64,000 nucleotides of DNA. It comes from Vibrio taketomensis (GTDB lineage: Bacteria; Pseudomonadota; Gammaproteobacteria; Enterobacterales; Vibrionaceae). Shown here piece after piece: positions 38,521-48,344 of this stretch; within the stretch, counting starts at the first letter, position 1, and the number at the start of each line of letters is the position of its first letter. The position numbers and the translations under genes were made by a program. The notes below the pieces were generated by a model. It was not told the origin of the DNA, searched no databases, and was given only the letters and a program-made list of their open reading frames with translations. The stretch spans positions 496,001-560,000 of the forward strand of contig NZ_AP019649.1 of the NCBI RefSeq assembly GCF_009938165.1, given 5' to 3'.

Positions 38521-38532
38521 GTATTTATCGTA

Positions 38533-39849
38533 TTACTTTGCTGGTTTTAGACCTGCGTTGATATCTAGGATGTCTTGTTCATTTAGCGTGCCGACTGCTT
38601 GGCGTAGTTGTAGTACGCTAATGATGTAATCATAGCGAGCATCCGATAGGCTCTTGTTTGCATCGTATAGACGACGAGTTGCATCTAGTACGTCAACGAT
38701 GGTACGAGTACCCACATCAAAACCTGCTTCTGTCGCTTCAAGTGCAGACTCAGCAGAAATCACTGTCTGTTCAAATGCGCGTAACGCACCAATTGATGCA
38801 CTGATATTGTTATTAAATGCACGTACATCTTTTACTACACCACGATATGTAGCTTCAAGTTGCTGACTTGCTGCCACATATCCAAACTCTGCTTGTTTAG
38901 TTTGTGAAGTAATATTTCCACCAGTGTAAAGTGGAACAGATAGATTTAAACCAATGTTGAAGTTGCCATCATCACCATCTGAATTTCGACCTGTGAGAGG
39001 GTTTGTATCGGTATTGCTTATATCTCTATAGTTGTAGCCACCATCTAAGGTTAGAGATGGTAAATGACCAGAACTTGCAAGAGAAATTCTCTCTTTAGCA
39101 ATATCCTGTGCGATACGGCTTGATAGAAGACTTAAGTTTTTTTGCTGGGCTTCAGACAGTAGGGTATCGATTGATTCTGCGGTTTTGCTGGCAGAGAAAC
39201 GCTTAGTATCCAGAACATCGAGGTTTGAATGCTCTTGGCCGGTAATTTCACGTAGACCTTCATAGCTATTCACAAGATCGTTTTGTGCCAGTACTTCATC
39301 GGCCAATACTGAGTCGTACTGCGCTTGTGCATCATGCACGTCAGTAATTGCTGAAAGACCCACTTCAAAACGTTGTTTAGTTTGCTCTAGTTGACGACCA
39401 ACAGCGGCTTTCTCCGCACGAACAAACACTAAATTGTCTTGTGCACGCAGTACGTCAAAGTATGCTTGTGATACACGAAGAATTAACGCTTGTTGCGTTG
39501 CTGCATAAGCAGCATCCGCTTGGCGAGCTGCCATTTCTGCGGTATCTAAGTTAATCCAGCTTGAACGTTTAAAAATTTCTTGAGAGAAATTAACGCCCGC
39601 ACTTAGAGCATCACTGTCACTATCACCACGAGTAAGATCGTAGCCTGCAGTTAAATTGATTTGCGGTAATAGTGTACTGCGATTTTCTTCTATTGCTTCG
39701 AATTGAGCGTCGCGTTCAGCTGCAGATTGTAATAGCTGAGGATCGTTTTCTTTTGCTTGGTTGTAGATATCTGCCAATGTATCAGCCCACGCCGTCGTGC
39801 TAAGGCTGCCTAGCGTCGCGCTGATAATTAGTGGAAGCAGTTTTTTCAT
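38533..39849 (-). CDS. tolC: Outer-membrane channel TolC
   Basis: This 438-residue trimeric outer-membrane duct works with RND, ABC and type I secretion systems; the pump at 14-18 kb is a likely partner. Signal peptide MKKLLPLIISATLGSLSTTA is cut near AWADTL. The internal duplication typical of TolC is visible (two helical-barrel repeats, with NITSQTKQAEFGYVAASQQLE in the second). The frame starts at a TTG (39867); the ATG at 39849 with AGGA upstream is preferred. Divergent from nudF with 231 bp between. Confidence 0.95.
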   Translation of the reverse strand: MKKLLPLIISATLGSLSTTAWADTLADIYNQAKENDPQLLQSAAERDAQFEAIEENRSTLLPQINLTAGYDLTRGDSDSDALSAGVNFSQEIFKRSSWINLDTAEMAARQADAAYAATQQALILRVSQAYFDVLRAQDNLVFVRAEKAAVGRQLEQTKQRFEVGLSAITDVHDAQAQYDSVLADEVLAQNDLVNSYEGLREITGQEHSNLDVLDTKRFSASKTAESIDTLLSEAQQKNLSLLSSRIAQDIAKERISLASSGHLPSLTLDGGYNYRDISNTDTNPLTGRNSDGDDGNFNIGLNLSVPLYTGGNITSQTKQAEFGYVAASQQLEATYRGVVKDVRAFNNNISASIGALRAFEQTVISAESALEATEAGFDVGTRTIVDVLDATRRLYDANKSLSDARYDYIISVLQLRQAVGTLNEQDILDINAGLKPAK

Positions 39850-40080
39850 GGGTTCGATTCCTGCCAAATAAAATTATGGGTCCTGTTGTTCAAGAGTTTA
39901 ACCTAAATTGCTGCTAATTCATTCTAAACTTTGCAATCTTTTACAAATAATTGTCCGAGTGTACAATAAAATTTTGAGAACTTAAAAATCATATAAGTTT
40001 TGTACAAAAAGTTGAGCTTGGTCGTTGGAACAATAACTATTCTCTGAGTAAACTATATGGTTCACTGACCGAGGTGCCCT

Positions 40081-40710
40081 ATGCAACGTTCGAACGATAA
40101 TTCACCGTTATTCACTTCCGAAGACATTGAAGTGCTCTCAAAAGAAACGCTTTTCCAAGGTTTTTTCAAAATGGTGAAGTACCGCTTTAAGCATAGATTG
40201 TTTGCTGGAGGTTGGAGTAACGAGATCGAACGTGAAATGTTTGAGCGTGGGCATGCAGTAGCGTTGTTACCGTATGATCCTATATCGGACCGTGTGGTAT
40301 TGGTTGAGCAAATACGTGTTGGTGCACTTGAGCACGCTCAACCATGGCAACTTGAAATTGTTGCTGGCATTATCGATAAAAATGAATCGCCAGAAGATGT
40401 CGCTCGTAGAGAAGCGGTAGAAGAAGCCGGTATTGACGTTGCTAACTTACAAAAGGTGACGTCATACTACCCATCATCAGGTGGTTGTTCTGAGCGATTA
40501 GATGTTTATGTTGGCCGTGTTGATGCGAGCACCGCGCACGGTATTCATGGTTTAGACTGTGAAGGTGAAGATATACGCGTGCATGTTGTTAGCCGTGAGC
40601 AGGCATATGAATGGGTTGAGAGCGGTCGCTTTGAAAATGGTGCTTCAATTATTGCATTGCAATGGTTAGAGCTAAATCACCAACGTATACGAGCAGAATG
40701 GCAAGATTAA
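40081..40710 (+). CDS. nudF: ADP-ribose pyrophosphatase
   Basis: A 209-residue Nudix hydrolase that splits ADP-ribose to AMP and ribose-5-phosphate. The Nudix box GIIDKNESPEDVARREAVEEAGI lies near residues 97-119 with the catalytic glutamates. Length equals E. coli NudF. It opens the conserved cluster nudF-DUF1249-cpdA-yqiA-parE-parC and overlaps the next gene by 13 bp. Confidence 0.94.
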   Translation: MQRSNDNSPLFTSEDIEVLSKETLFQGFFKMVKYRFKHRLFAGGWSNEIEREMFERGHAVALLPYDPISDRVVLVEQIRVGALEHAQPWQLEIVAGIIDKNESPEDVARREAVEEAGIDVANLQKVTSYYPSSGGCSERLDVYVGRVDASTAHGIHGLDCEGEDIRVHVVSREQAYEWVESGRFENGASIIALQWLELNHQRIRAEWQD

Positions 40711-41138
40711 GTAATAATAAACCTTATCACGTGGACTTGGCGGAGTTGATGCGGGTTTACGAAACCAATTACGCCAAGCTCAACGCTTTGTTGCCGACGC
40801 AACCGAGTGTGGGAGATGTGCGTTGCTATCAAGCCGCCAGTATGTCGTACCAAATACAAGTGGACGAAGTCACAAAGTACACAACTTTGGTCGATATTTG
40901 TCAAAGCGATGACGTTCCAATATTTCCATTGCCGAAAATGTCTGTCAGGCTTTATCACGATGCTCGAGTCGCTGAAGTATGCAGCAGTGAATATTTAAGT
41001 CGAGTGAAAGCTCGATACGATTACCCAAATGAAAAAATGGTTCAAAAAGATGAGAAAGCACAATTGAACCGTTTTCTGGGCGACTGGCTAACGTTTTGTT
41101 TGAAGCATGGAATTAGCCGAGCACCTTTGAATATTTAG
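40698..41138 (+). CDS. DUF1249 protein (YqiB-like), function unknown
   Basis: A 146-residue cytoplasmic protein with no recognised catalytic motif. It contains the family core VYETNYAKLNALLP near the N-terminus and VRLYHDARVAEVCSSEYL near the middle. The frame is open from 40662, but the ATG at 40698 gives the family-like start and overlaps nudF by only 13 bp. It is always found between nudF and cpdA in this cluster in the enterobacteria and vibrios I know; no function has been assigned to my knowledge. Confidence 0.85.
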   Translation: MARLSNNKPYHVDLAELMRVYETNYAKLNALLPTQPSVGDVRCYQAASMSYQIQVDEVTKYTTLVDICQSDDVPIFPLPKMSVRLYHDARVAEVCSSEYLSRVKARYDYPNEKMVQKDEKAQLNRFLGDWLTFCLKHGISRAPLNI

Positions 41139-41146
41139 GTTTTATT

Positions 41147-41968
41147 TTGAAAGTGACGTCAAACACTACAGTGAAAGAGACAATTAAATTACTGCAAATC
41201 ACCGATACTCATCTGTTTGACGCGGAAGACGGAAGTCTGCTCGGCGTTTGTACTAAAGAGAGTTTTAATGCGGTAGTTGCAGCAGCAAAGCAAGAAGGCT
41301 TTGCTTTTGATGCCATTTTAGCGACGGGTGACATTTCGCAAGATCACACCGAAGCCTCCTATCAGCGTTTTGCTGAGGGAATAACATGCCTAGAGCAGCC
41401 TTGTTATTGGCTGCCGGGTAATCACGACTTTAAGCCGAGTATGCACTCGGTGTTACCATCAACCCAAATCAAACAAGTTGAACACGCATTGCTTGGTGAG
41501 CATTGGCAAATGATTTTGCTCGACTCTCAGGTTGTTGGCGTACCTCATGGTCGCTTAAGCCAAGAGCAGTTGTAACTGTTGGATAGTAAATTGGCTCAGC
41601 ATCCAGAGCGTCACAGTTTAGTTTTACTACATCATCATCCCATTTTGGTCGGTAGTGCGTGGCTCGATCAGCATACCTTGAAAGATGCACACGAATTTTG
41701 GCAGGTGGTTGAACGTCACAGCAATGTTCGTGTTGTGCTGTGTGGTCATGTGCATCAAGATATGCAAAAGCAACATGCTGATACGACAGTCATTTCGACG
41801 CCTTCAACATGTGTTCAGTTCAAGCCTAATAGTGATGATTTTGCTTTAGATACCTGTGCGCCTGGTTGGCGAGAATTAGAACTGCATGCCGATGGTCGTT
41901 TTACTACTCAAGTAAAACGCTTGGACGAGGGAATGTTCTCTCCTATGTTTGATTCAAACGGTTACTAG
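41147..41968 (+). pseudogene. cpdA: 3',5'-cyclic-AMP phosphodiesterase interrupted by an in-frame TAA
   Basis: CpdA hydrolyses cAMP to AMP. The frame starts at TTG 41147 (AGG eight bases upstream) and reads KLLQITDTHLF, ATGDISQDH, LPGNHDFKP, ending in QEQL at a TAA (41573-41575). The same frame continues at once with LLDSKLAQHPERHSLVLLHHHP and LCGHVHQDM to 41968. In E. coli the stop position holds Glu (QLEWLERKL), so a single GAA or CAA to TAA change explains it. Each half holds only some of the metal ligands of the calcineurin-like fold, so neither should work alone. Real nonsense mutation or a base-call error are both possible. Confidence 0.88.
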
Positions 41969-42035
41969 CGCTGGTATTGTGACTCAGCAATTATTTATAC
42001 TGGGATACCAATAAAGATAATCTGAGTACAACCGC

Positions 42036-42674
42036 ATGAAACCTTCACTGTTACTCTACATTCATGGTTTTAATAGCTCGCCTTTGTCACATAAAGCGAA
42101 TGTGATGAAGGCCTATTGCCAGCAATATCGTCCTGATATCAAAGTGGTTGTGCCGCAACTACCTTGCTTTCCGCAACAAGCTGCCGAATGCTTATTAGCT
42201 CTGGTGAAGCAATATCAGTCTGACTATCAAATTGGTTTGGTTGGCAGTTCGCTTGGTGGTTACATGTCCACTTGGCTCAATAGTCAATTTGGCTTTAAAG
42301 CTGTGTTGGTCAATCCGGCAGTAAAACCTTACGAGCTGTTGGTGGACTATCTTGGTGAGCAGGAAAATCCTTATACGCATGAGCGTTATACTCTCGAAGC
42401 TTGTCATATTGATGAACTTAAAGCGCTGGATGTAGTGGCGTTAACTAATCCCAACGACTTTTGGTTACTGCAACAAACCGAAGATGAAGTCTTAGATTAC
42501 CGTCAAGCGGTAGAAAAATTTGCTCTAGCCAAGCAAACTGTCGAGCAGGGCGGCGATCATAGCTTTGTCGACTTTGAAAGATACCCAAAACAAATTATTG
42601 AGTTTTATCTTTATAATTCGATGCAAGAAACATCAGCGTCTCTCATAGTTGCTCAAAATATTGTCGCTCATTGA
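42036..42674 (+). CDS. yqiA: YqiA-family alpha/beta-hydrolase (esterase-like)
   Basis: A 212-residue predicted hydrolase with LLYIHGFNSSPLSHKA at the oxyanion region, nucleophile elbow GLVGSSLGGYMS near residue 70 (Ser), and GGDHSFVDF near 173 carrying the acid/His end of the triad. E. coli YqiA has weak esterase activity; the natural substrate is unknown. About 18 residues longer at the C-terminus than E. coli YqiA. Confidence 0.87.
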   Translation: MKPSLLLYIHGFNSSPLSHKANVMKAYCQQYRPDIKVVVPQLPCFPQQAAECLLALVKQYQSDYQIGLVGSSLGGYMSTWLNSQFGFKAVLVNPAVKPYELLVDYLGEQENPYTHERYTLEACHIDELKALDVVALTNPNDFWLLQQTEDEVLDYRQAVEKFALAKQTVEQGGDHSFVDFERYPKQIIEFYLYNSMQETSASLIVAQNIVAH

Positions 42675-42877
42675 GGGAAGAGTCATAAATTTACTCGTTA
42701 CTTACGTCTCTCTCTTGACATAAACGGGTCTCTTCCAGACTATGATGAGCCTATACTATTGCAGCTGTTAGACACGGTGGAGATGAGTGGCCGTGTCTCA
42801 TGTTATTCAAGAAATAGCACTCTAAATTTGTGCTCTGCAAAGTAACCAATTCAATTTCCATAACGAATTTCCGTATT

Positions 42878-44758
42878 ATGACTGAACAATATAATGCTGG
42901 GGCCATTGAGGTTCTTAATGGCCTTGAGCCAGTACGTCGCCGACCAGGGATGTATACGGATACAGCGCGTCCAAACCACTTGGGCCAAGAAGTTATCGAC
43001 AACAGTGTCGATGAAGCGCTAGCCGGACATGCCTCTAAGGTACAAGTGATTCTGCACCCAGACCAATCGTTAGAAGTGATCGATGACGGTCGTGGTATGC
43101 CGGTCGATATTCACCCAGAAGAAAAAGTGTCAGGTGTCGAGCTTATTCTTTGTAAGCTTCACGCTGGTGGTAAGTTCTCAAATAAGAACTATCAATTCTC
43201 AGGCGGTTTACACGGGGTAGGTATCTCGGTAGTAAACGCATTATCAAAGCGTGTTGAAGTCACGGTAAGACGTGATGGTCAAGTGTATGAAATCGCGTTT
43301 GAACACGGTGAAAAAGTTTCAGATCTAACCGTGGTTGGCACTTGTGGCCGCCGTAACCGTGGTACCAGTGTTCATTTCTGGCCTGATGCAAAATACTTTG
43401 ATTCAGCGAATTTCTCTGTTACCCGCCTGGTGAACAACCTGCGCGCGAAAGCGGTACTATGCCCTGGTCTTGAGATCACTTTCTCTGACAAAGTAAATGG
43501 TAAAGATTACCAATGGTTGTACGAAGATGGCTTAAAAGATTACCTAGCTGAAGGCGTAAAAGGTTATCCGGTATTGCCTGAAGAACCATTTACAGGCGAG
43601 TTCTCTGCGGAAACGGAAGCAGCAAGCTGGGCGGTAATTTGGCAGCCAGAAGGCGGCGAGATGATCACCGAGAGTTACGTGAACCTGATCCCGACTGCGT
43701 TAGGTGGTACTCACGTTAACGGTTTGCGCCAAGGTTTGCTCGATGCGATGCGAGAGTTTTGTGAATTCCGCAACTTATTACCACGTGGCGTTAAGCTGAC
43801 TGGTGATGACGTTTTTGACCGTTGTTCGTATGTCCTATCGGTGAAAATTCAAGATCCGCAATTTGCCGGTCAAACCAAAGAACGTCTTTCTTCACGTCAA
43901 ACGGCTGCGTTTGTATCAGGTGTGGTGAAAGATGTATTTAGCTTATGGCTGAACGAAAAACCACAACTTGCAGAACAGTTGGCAGAAGTGTGTATTGCCA
44001 ATGCGCACCGCCGTATGCGTGCAAGCAAAAAAGTGGTACGTAAAAAGATTGCCTCTGGTCCTGCACTGCCGGGTAAGCTAACGGACTGTTCAGTTCAAGA
44101 TTTAAGCCGCACCGAAATCTTTTTCGTGGAAGGGGACTCGGCGGGTGGTTCTGCTAAACAAGCGCGTGATCGTGAATTCCAAGCGGTGATGCCACTGCGT
44201 GGTAAGATCCTTAATACGTGGGAAGTTTCGGCGGACCAAGTACTGGCCTCTCAAGAAGTGCACGATATTTCTGTCGCGCTCGGCATTGATCCTGATAGTG
44301 ACGATCTGAGCGGATTGCGTTACGGTAAAATCTGTATCCTTGCCGATGCGGACTCGGATGGTCTACACATTGCCACGCTATTGTGCGCTCTGTTTACTCG
44401 CCATTTCCGAGCATTAACGGAAGCGGGTCATATCTATGTGGCGATGCCGCCGCTATACCGTATCGACTGTGGCAAAGAAGTCTTCTATGCGCTAGACGAT
44501 GCGGAGAAAGATGGCATTTTAGAGCGTCTATCGAAGAAGAAAGCCAAAATTAACGTGCAGCGATTCAAAGGTCTGGGTGAGATGAACCCACTGCAATTGC
44601 GTGAGACCACCATGGATCCAAATACTCGTCGTCTGGTTCAGTTAACCATTGATGACAGTGAAGCGACGATGGAAATGATGGACATGCTGCTAGGCAAAAA
44701 GCGCGCCGATGACCGCCGCTCTTGGCTACAAAATAACGGCGATATGGCAGAGGTTTAA
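42878..44758 (+). CDS. parE: DNA topoisomerase IV subunit B
   Basis: This 626-residue ATPase subunit works with ParC to decatenate daughter chromosomes. GHKL motifs (QEVIDNSVDEALAG, DDGRGMPVD, GGLHGVGISVVNALS) and the TOPRIM motifs EGDSAGGSAKQARDREFQAV and DADSDGLHI are present. The frame is open from 42830; I chose ATG 42878 (MTEQYNAGAIEVLNG), the family start. A TTGACA at 42714 may mark an upstream promoter. parC follows after 3 bp. Confidence 0.96.
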   Translation: MTEQYNAGAIEVLNGLEPVRRRPGMYTDTARPNHLGQEVIDNSVDEALAGHASKVQVILHPDQSLEVIDDGRGMPVDIHPEEKVSGVELILCKLHAGGKFSNKNYQFSGGLHGVGISVVNALSKRVEVTVRRDGQVYEIAFEHGEKVSDLTVVGTCGRRNRGTSVHFWPDAKYFDSANFSVTRLVNNLRAKAVLCPGLEITFSDKVNGKDYQWLYEDGLKDYLAEGVKGYPVLPEEPFTGEFSAETEAASWAVIWQPEGGEMITESYVNLIPTALGGTHVNGLRQGLLDAMREFCEFRNLLPRGVKLTGDDVFDRCSYVLSVKIQDPQFAGQTKERLSSRQTAAFVSGVVKDVFSLWLNEKPQLAEQLAEVCIANAHRRMRASKKVVRKKIASGPALPGKLTDCSVQDLSRTEIFFVEGDSAGGSAKQARDREFQAVMPLRGKILNTWEVSADQVLASQEVHDISVALGIDPDSDDLSGLRYGKICILADADSDGLHIATLLCALFTRHFRALTEAGHIYVAMPPLYRIDCGKEVFYALDDAEKDGILERLSKKKAKINVQRFKGLGEMNPLQLRETTMDPNTRRLVQLTIDDSEATMEMMDMLLGKKRADDRRSWLQNNGDMAEV

Positions 44759-44761
44759 CGA

Positions 44762-47047
44762 ATGTCGACAGAAATTACTTATGATGGCGTTGAACAGTTG
44801 CCAATGCGCAAGTTCACCGAAGACGCTTATCTAAATTATTCCATGTACGTAATTATGGACCGTGCGTTGCCATACATTGGTGACGGTTTAAAACCGGTTC
44901 AACGTCGTATTATTTACGCAATGTCGGAGCTTGGTCTTTCGGCATCAGCAAAATACAAAAAATCTGCACGTACCGTTGGTGACGTGTTGGGTAAATACCA
45001 CCCGCATGGTGACTCTGCGTGTTACGAAGCGATGGTATTGATGGCGCAGCCATTCTCTTACCGTTACCCATTGGTTGATGGTCAAGGTAACTGGGGTGCA
45101 CCAGACGATCCGAAATCATTCGCTGCGATGCGTTATACCGAGGCAAAACTGTCTAAGTTTGCGGAAGTACTGCTGGGCGAGCTAGGCCAAGGTACGGTGG
45201 AATGGCAACCCAACTTTGATGGCACAATGAAAGAGCCACAAATGTTGCCTGCACGTTTGCCGCATATTCTGCTTAATGGTGTAACCGGTATCGCTGTTGG
45301 TATGGCGACTGATATCCCACCGCACAACGTGCGTGAAGTGGCTGAAGCAACCATCCATTTGATTGACAATCCAAAAGCAGAATTGTCGGATGTGATGCAG
45401 TTTGTGCAAGGTCCGGATTATCCAACTGAGGCGGAAATTACCTCACCACGTGCAGAAATCGAGAAGATTTATCGCAGTGGTCGTGGCAGCATCAAGATGC
45501 GTGCGGTTTGGCATAAAGAAAATGGTGATATCGTTATTACGGCGTTACCACACCAAGTTTCGGGTGCGAAATTGCTTGAGCAGATCGCGAACCAAATGCG
45601 TGCGAAGAAACTGCCAATGGTGGAAGACTTACGTGATGAGTCGGATCATGAAAACCCAACTCGTATCGTGATCGTACCGCGCTCTAACCGTGTTGATTGC
45701 GATCAGTTGATGAATCACCTGTTTGCTTCGACGGATCTCGAAAAGAGCTTCCGTGTTAACTTGAACATGATTGGTCTCGACAATCGTCCGCAAGTAAAAG
45801 GCTTGGTGCAAATCCTTTCTGAGTGGATTGAGTTCCGTCGCAGCACGGTAACGCGTCGTCTACAACATCGTTTGGATAAAGTATTAGCGCGCTTACACAT
45901 CTTAGAAGGTTTGTTGGTTGCCTACCTGAACCTTGACGAAGTGATTGAAATCATTCGTACGGAAGATGATCCAAAAGCGGTGCTAATGGCGCGCTTTGGT
46001 ATTACGGATATTCAAGCCGATGCGATTCTAGACACCAAACTTCGTCATCTTGCCAAACTGGAAGAGATGAAGATTCGTGGTGAGCAAGACGAGCTTGAAA
46101 AAGAACGTGAGAAGCTAGAACAGTTATTAGGTTCTGAGCGTCGTCTAAATACGCTACTGAAAAAAGAAATCAAAGCCGATGCTGAGAAGTATGGCGATGA
46201 CCGCCGTTCTCCATTAGTTGAACGTGCAGAAGCGAAAGCACTGACTGAACGTGATTTGGTGCCTAGCGAGCCGATCACAGTTGTTCTGTCTGAAAAAGGC
46301 TGGATTCGTCATGCTAAAGGTCATGAAGTGGATTGTGAGGGTCTAAGCTACAAGTCTGGTGACCAATACCTTGCCCATGCGCGTGGTAAGAGTAATCAGC
46401 AAGCGGTCTTCCTTGGTAGTGATGGCCGTAGCTACTCGTTGGAGTCGCATTCATTGCCATCAGCACGTAGTCAAGGTGAGCCAATTACTGGTCGCTTAAA
46501 TGTGGCGGCTGGCACGTCGATTCGTCAAGTGATTATGGGCGAAGAGAATCAGCTATGGTTGATTGGCTCAGACGCAGGCTATGGTTTCGTATGTAAAGGT
46601 AGTGAGCTTTTATCGAAGAACCGCAGTGGTAAAGCGTTGGTTTCTCTGCCGCAAAATTCAGAAGTGATGACGCCGCAAATGATTGCCGATCTTGATAGTG
46701 ATGAGATTTTAGCGATCACCAACCAAGGCCGTATGTTGATTTTCCCAATGAAGGAATTGCCGCAGCTTGGTAAAGGCAAGGGCAATAAGATCATCAACAT
46801 TCCTGCTGCGAAAGCCAAGGAGCGTGAAGAAATCGTATCGCAATTGATTTCGATTCCAAAAGACTGTTCGATCGTGCTTTATGCTGGCAAGCGTAAGCTT
46901 GGTCTAAAACCAAGTGATTTGGATAACTTCCGTGGTGAGCGTGGTCGTCGTGGTTCACTACTACCACGAGGCTTGCAGCGTGTGACCCGTATTGAAATTG
47001 AATCGAGCCAAAGTACAGATGAAGTTGACGTGACTGAAGCGGAATAA
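44762..47047 (+). CDS. parC: DNA topoisomerase IV subunit A
   Basis: This 761-residue breakage-reunion subunit has the catalytic Tyr in [13 protein letters not shown] (near residue 125). The quinolone-determining region [15 protein letters not shown] carries Ser85 and Glu89, equivalent to E. coli Ser80 and Glu84, so the common resistance substitutions are absent. The C-terminal beta-pinwheel (about 495-740) includes [15 protein letters not shown]. Followed by a strong terminator shared with degS. Confidence 0.97.
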   Translation: MSTEITYDGVEQLPMRKFTEDAYLNYSMYVIMDRALPYIGDGLKPVQRRIIYAMSELGLSASAKYKKSARTVGDVLGKYHPHGDSACYEAMVLMAQPFSYRYPLVDGQGNWGAPDDPKSFAAMRYTEAKLSKFAEVLLGELGQGTVEWQPNFDGTMKEPQMLPARLPHILLNGVTGIAVGMATDIPPHNVREVAEATIHLIDNPKAELSDVMQFVQGPDYPTEAEITSPRAEIEKIYRSGRGSIKMRAVWHKENGDIVITALPHQVSGAKLLEQIANQMRAKKLPMVEDLRDESDHENPTRIVIVPRSNRVDCDQLMNHLFASTDLEKSFRVNLNMIGLDNRPQVKGLVQILSEWIEFRRSTVTRRLQHRLDKVLARLHILEGLLVAYLNLDEVIEIIRTEDDPKAVLMARFGITDIQADAILDTKLRHLAKLEEMKIRGEQDELEKEREKLEQLLGSERRLNTLLKKEIKADAEKYGDDRRSPLVERAEAKALTERDLVPSEPITVVLSEKGWIRHAKGHEVDCEGLSYKSGDQYLAHARGKSNQQAVFLGSDGRSYSLESHSLPSARSQGEPITGRLNVAAGTSIRQVIMGEENQLWLIGSDAGYGFVCKGSELLSKNRSGKALVSLPQNSEVMTPQMIADLDSDEILAITNQGRMLIFPMKELPQLGKGKGNKIINIPAAKAKEREEIVSQLISIPKDCSIVLYAGKRKLGLKPSDLDNFRGERGRRGSLLPRGLQRVTRIEIESSQSTDEVDVTEAE

Positions 47048-47055
47048 GCAAAAAT

Positions 47056-47087
47056 AAAAATCCCAGCCAAGTGGCTGGGATTTTTTT
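47056..47087. terminator. Bidirectional terminator between parC and degS
   Basis: ATCCCAGCC/GGCTGGGAT stem with A-run and T7, between convergent genes. Confidence 0.93.
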
Positions 47088-47107
47088 ATCTCTATTTTTT
47101 GTTTCGC

Positions 47108-48172
47108 TTATTCGCGAGTATCTTCAGCAATGGTTACGGGTACCGTCAGTTCTTTTCCATCGCGCAGTAGTAAAACATCGACCACTGTTCCTGGGCGCAG
47201 TTCGGTGACAATTTCCATCACGCTTTGGCGGCCATTAATTTTCTGCCCATCAATTTTTAGAATGATATCTTGTGGCTTAAAGCCTGCTTTCGCTGCAGGG
47301 CCGTTAGGATCAACGCCAAGTACCACAATACCACCCAAGTGTTCATTACCTAATAAGCGCGCAGTTACCGAGGTGATATCTTGCCCATCGACACCAATGT
47401 AACCACGAATCACACGACCATCAGCAATGATTTTGTTCATGATTAAATCGGCTAGCGAATAAGGAATCGCAAATGAAATGCCATAAGTCTCTAAATCGGT
47501 CGCTTGCTGGAAAGAAGCGGTGTTGATGCCGACTAACTCACCGCGTGTGTTCACTAAAGCCCCACCTGAGTTACCTTCATTGATTGCCGCATCCGTTTGA
47601 ATAAAAGCTTGGCGTCCATCGGCACTAATAGAGGAGCGTCCGGTTGCCGAAATAATACCAAAGGTGGTTGTTTGCCCGAGGTTGTACGGGTTGCCAATTG
47701 CGAGCACAATGTCACCGACTTTAGCTTTGTAGTCAGGATTGAGTGGGATTACGGGAAGGTTGGAGCCTTCAACACGCAGTATCGCAATGTCAGTACGGCG
47801 GTCTTTACCGACCAATTGGGCCGCCGCGACTCGACCATCTTGCAGCGCGACGATAATTTGGTCTGCTTGAGCGACCACATGATAGTTGGTAATGATGTAG
47901 CCTTTTTCGCTGACGATGACGCCAGAACCAAGTCCTTGAGTCAGTAATTTTGAACGGTCGTCTTCGGTGTATTTACGACTATAGATGTTGACGACGGCTG
48001 GCGCGGCTTTGCGTACCGCATCATTGAATGAGACTTGCAGAGAGGTCATATCACTAATTGGATTCGTGATATTTTCGGTGATCACGCTGGTACGTAGCGA
48101 TGGAACCGCAATTAATAGCAGTGCCGCAGTCGCAAGACCGAGTCCTATCGAGCGCAAAAGAAAACCGAGCAT
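47108..48172 (-). CDS. degS: Site-1 regulatory serine protease DegS
   Basis: This 354-residue periplasmic protease, anchored by an N-terminal membrane helix (residues 5-25), cleaves RseA to start the sigma-E envelope stress response. The triad is visible: His in ITNYHVVAQ, Asp in RRTDIAILR, Ser in [14 protein letters not shown]. One PDZ domain follows (residues ~255-345). It lies 172 bp downstream of degQ on the same strand, the usual degQ-degS tandem. Confidence 0.95.
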   Translation of the reverse strand: MLGFLLRSIGLGLATAALLLIAVPSLRTSVITENITNPISDMTSLQVSFNDAVRKAAPAVVNIYSRKYTEDDRSKLLTQGLGSGVIVSEKGYIITNYHVVAQADQIIVALQDGRVAAAQLVGKDRRTDIAILRVEGSNLPVIPLNPDYKAKVGDIVLAIGNPYNLGQTTTFGIISATGRSSISADGRQAFIQTDAAINEGNSGGALVNTRGELVGINTASFQQATDLETYGISFAIPYSLADLIMNKIIADGRVIRGYIGVDGQDITSVTARLLGNEHLGGIVVLGVDPNGPAAKAGFKPQDIILKIDGQKINGRQSVMEIVTELRPGTVVDVLLLRDGKELTVPVTIAEDTRE

Positions 48173-48296
48173 ACCTTCCCCAATTGATATATTGCTAAAG
48201 CAAAATCAGAAGGATAGCACTATCGACAAATTACGTGAAGTAACACGATCCTGTGAGCGGGGGAAACTCACGATTAAAGAGGCTTTACCTTAGTAA

Positions 48297-48324
48297 CACG
48301 AACAGCGAATAAACGCTGTCCGTG
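48297..48324 (-). terminator. Hairpin after degQ
   Basis: CACG-ACAGCG (48297-48307) pairs with CGCTGT-CGTG (48314-48324) with one internal mismatch, 20 bp past degQ. The minus-strand tail is short (TTACT), so termination would be weak. Confidence 0.5.
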
Positions 48325-48344
48325 ATGTTATCGTCTATTGAATG

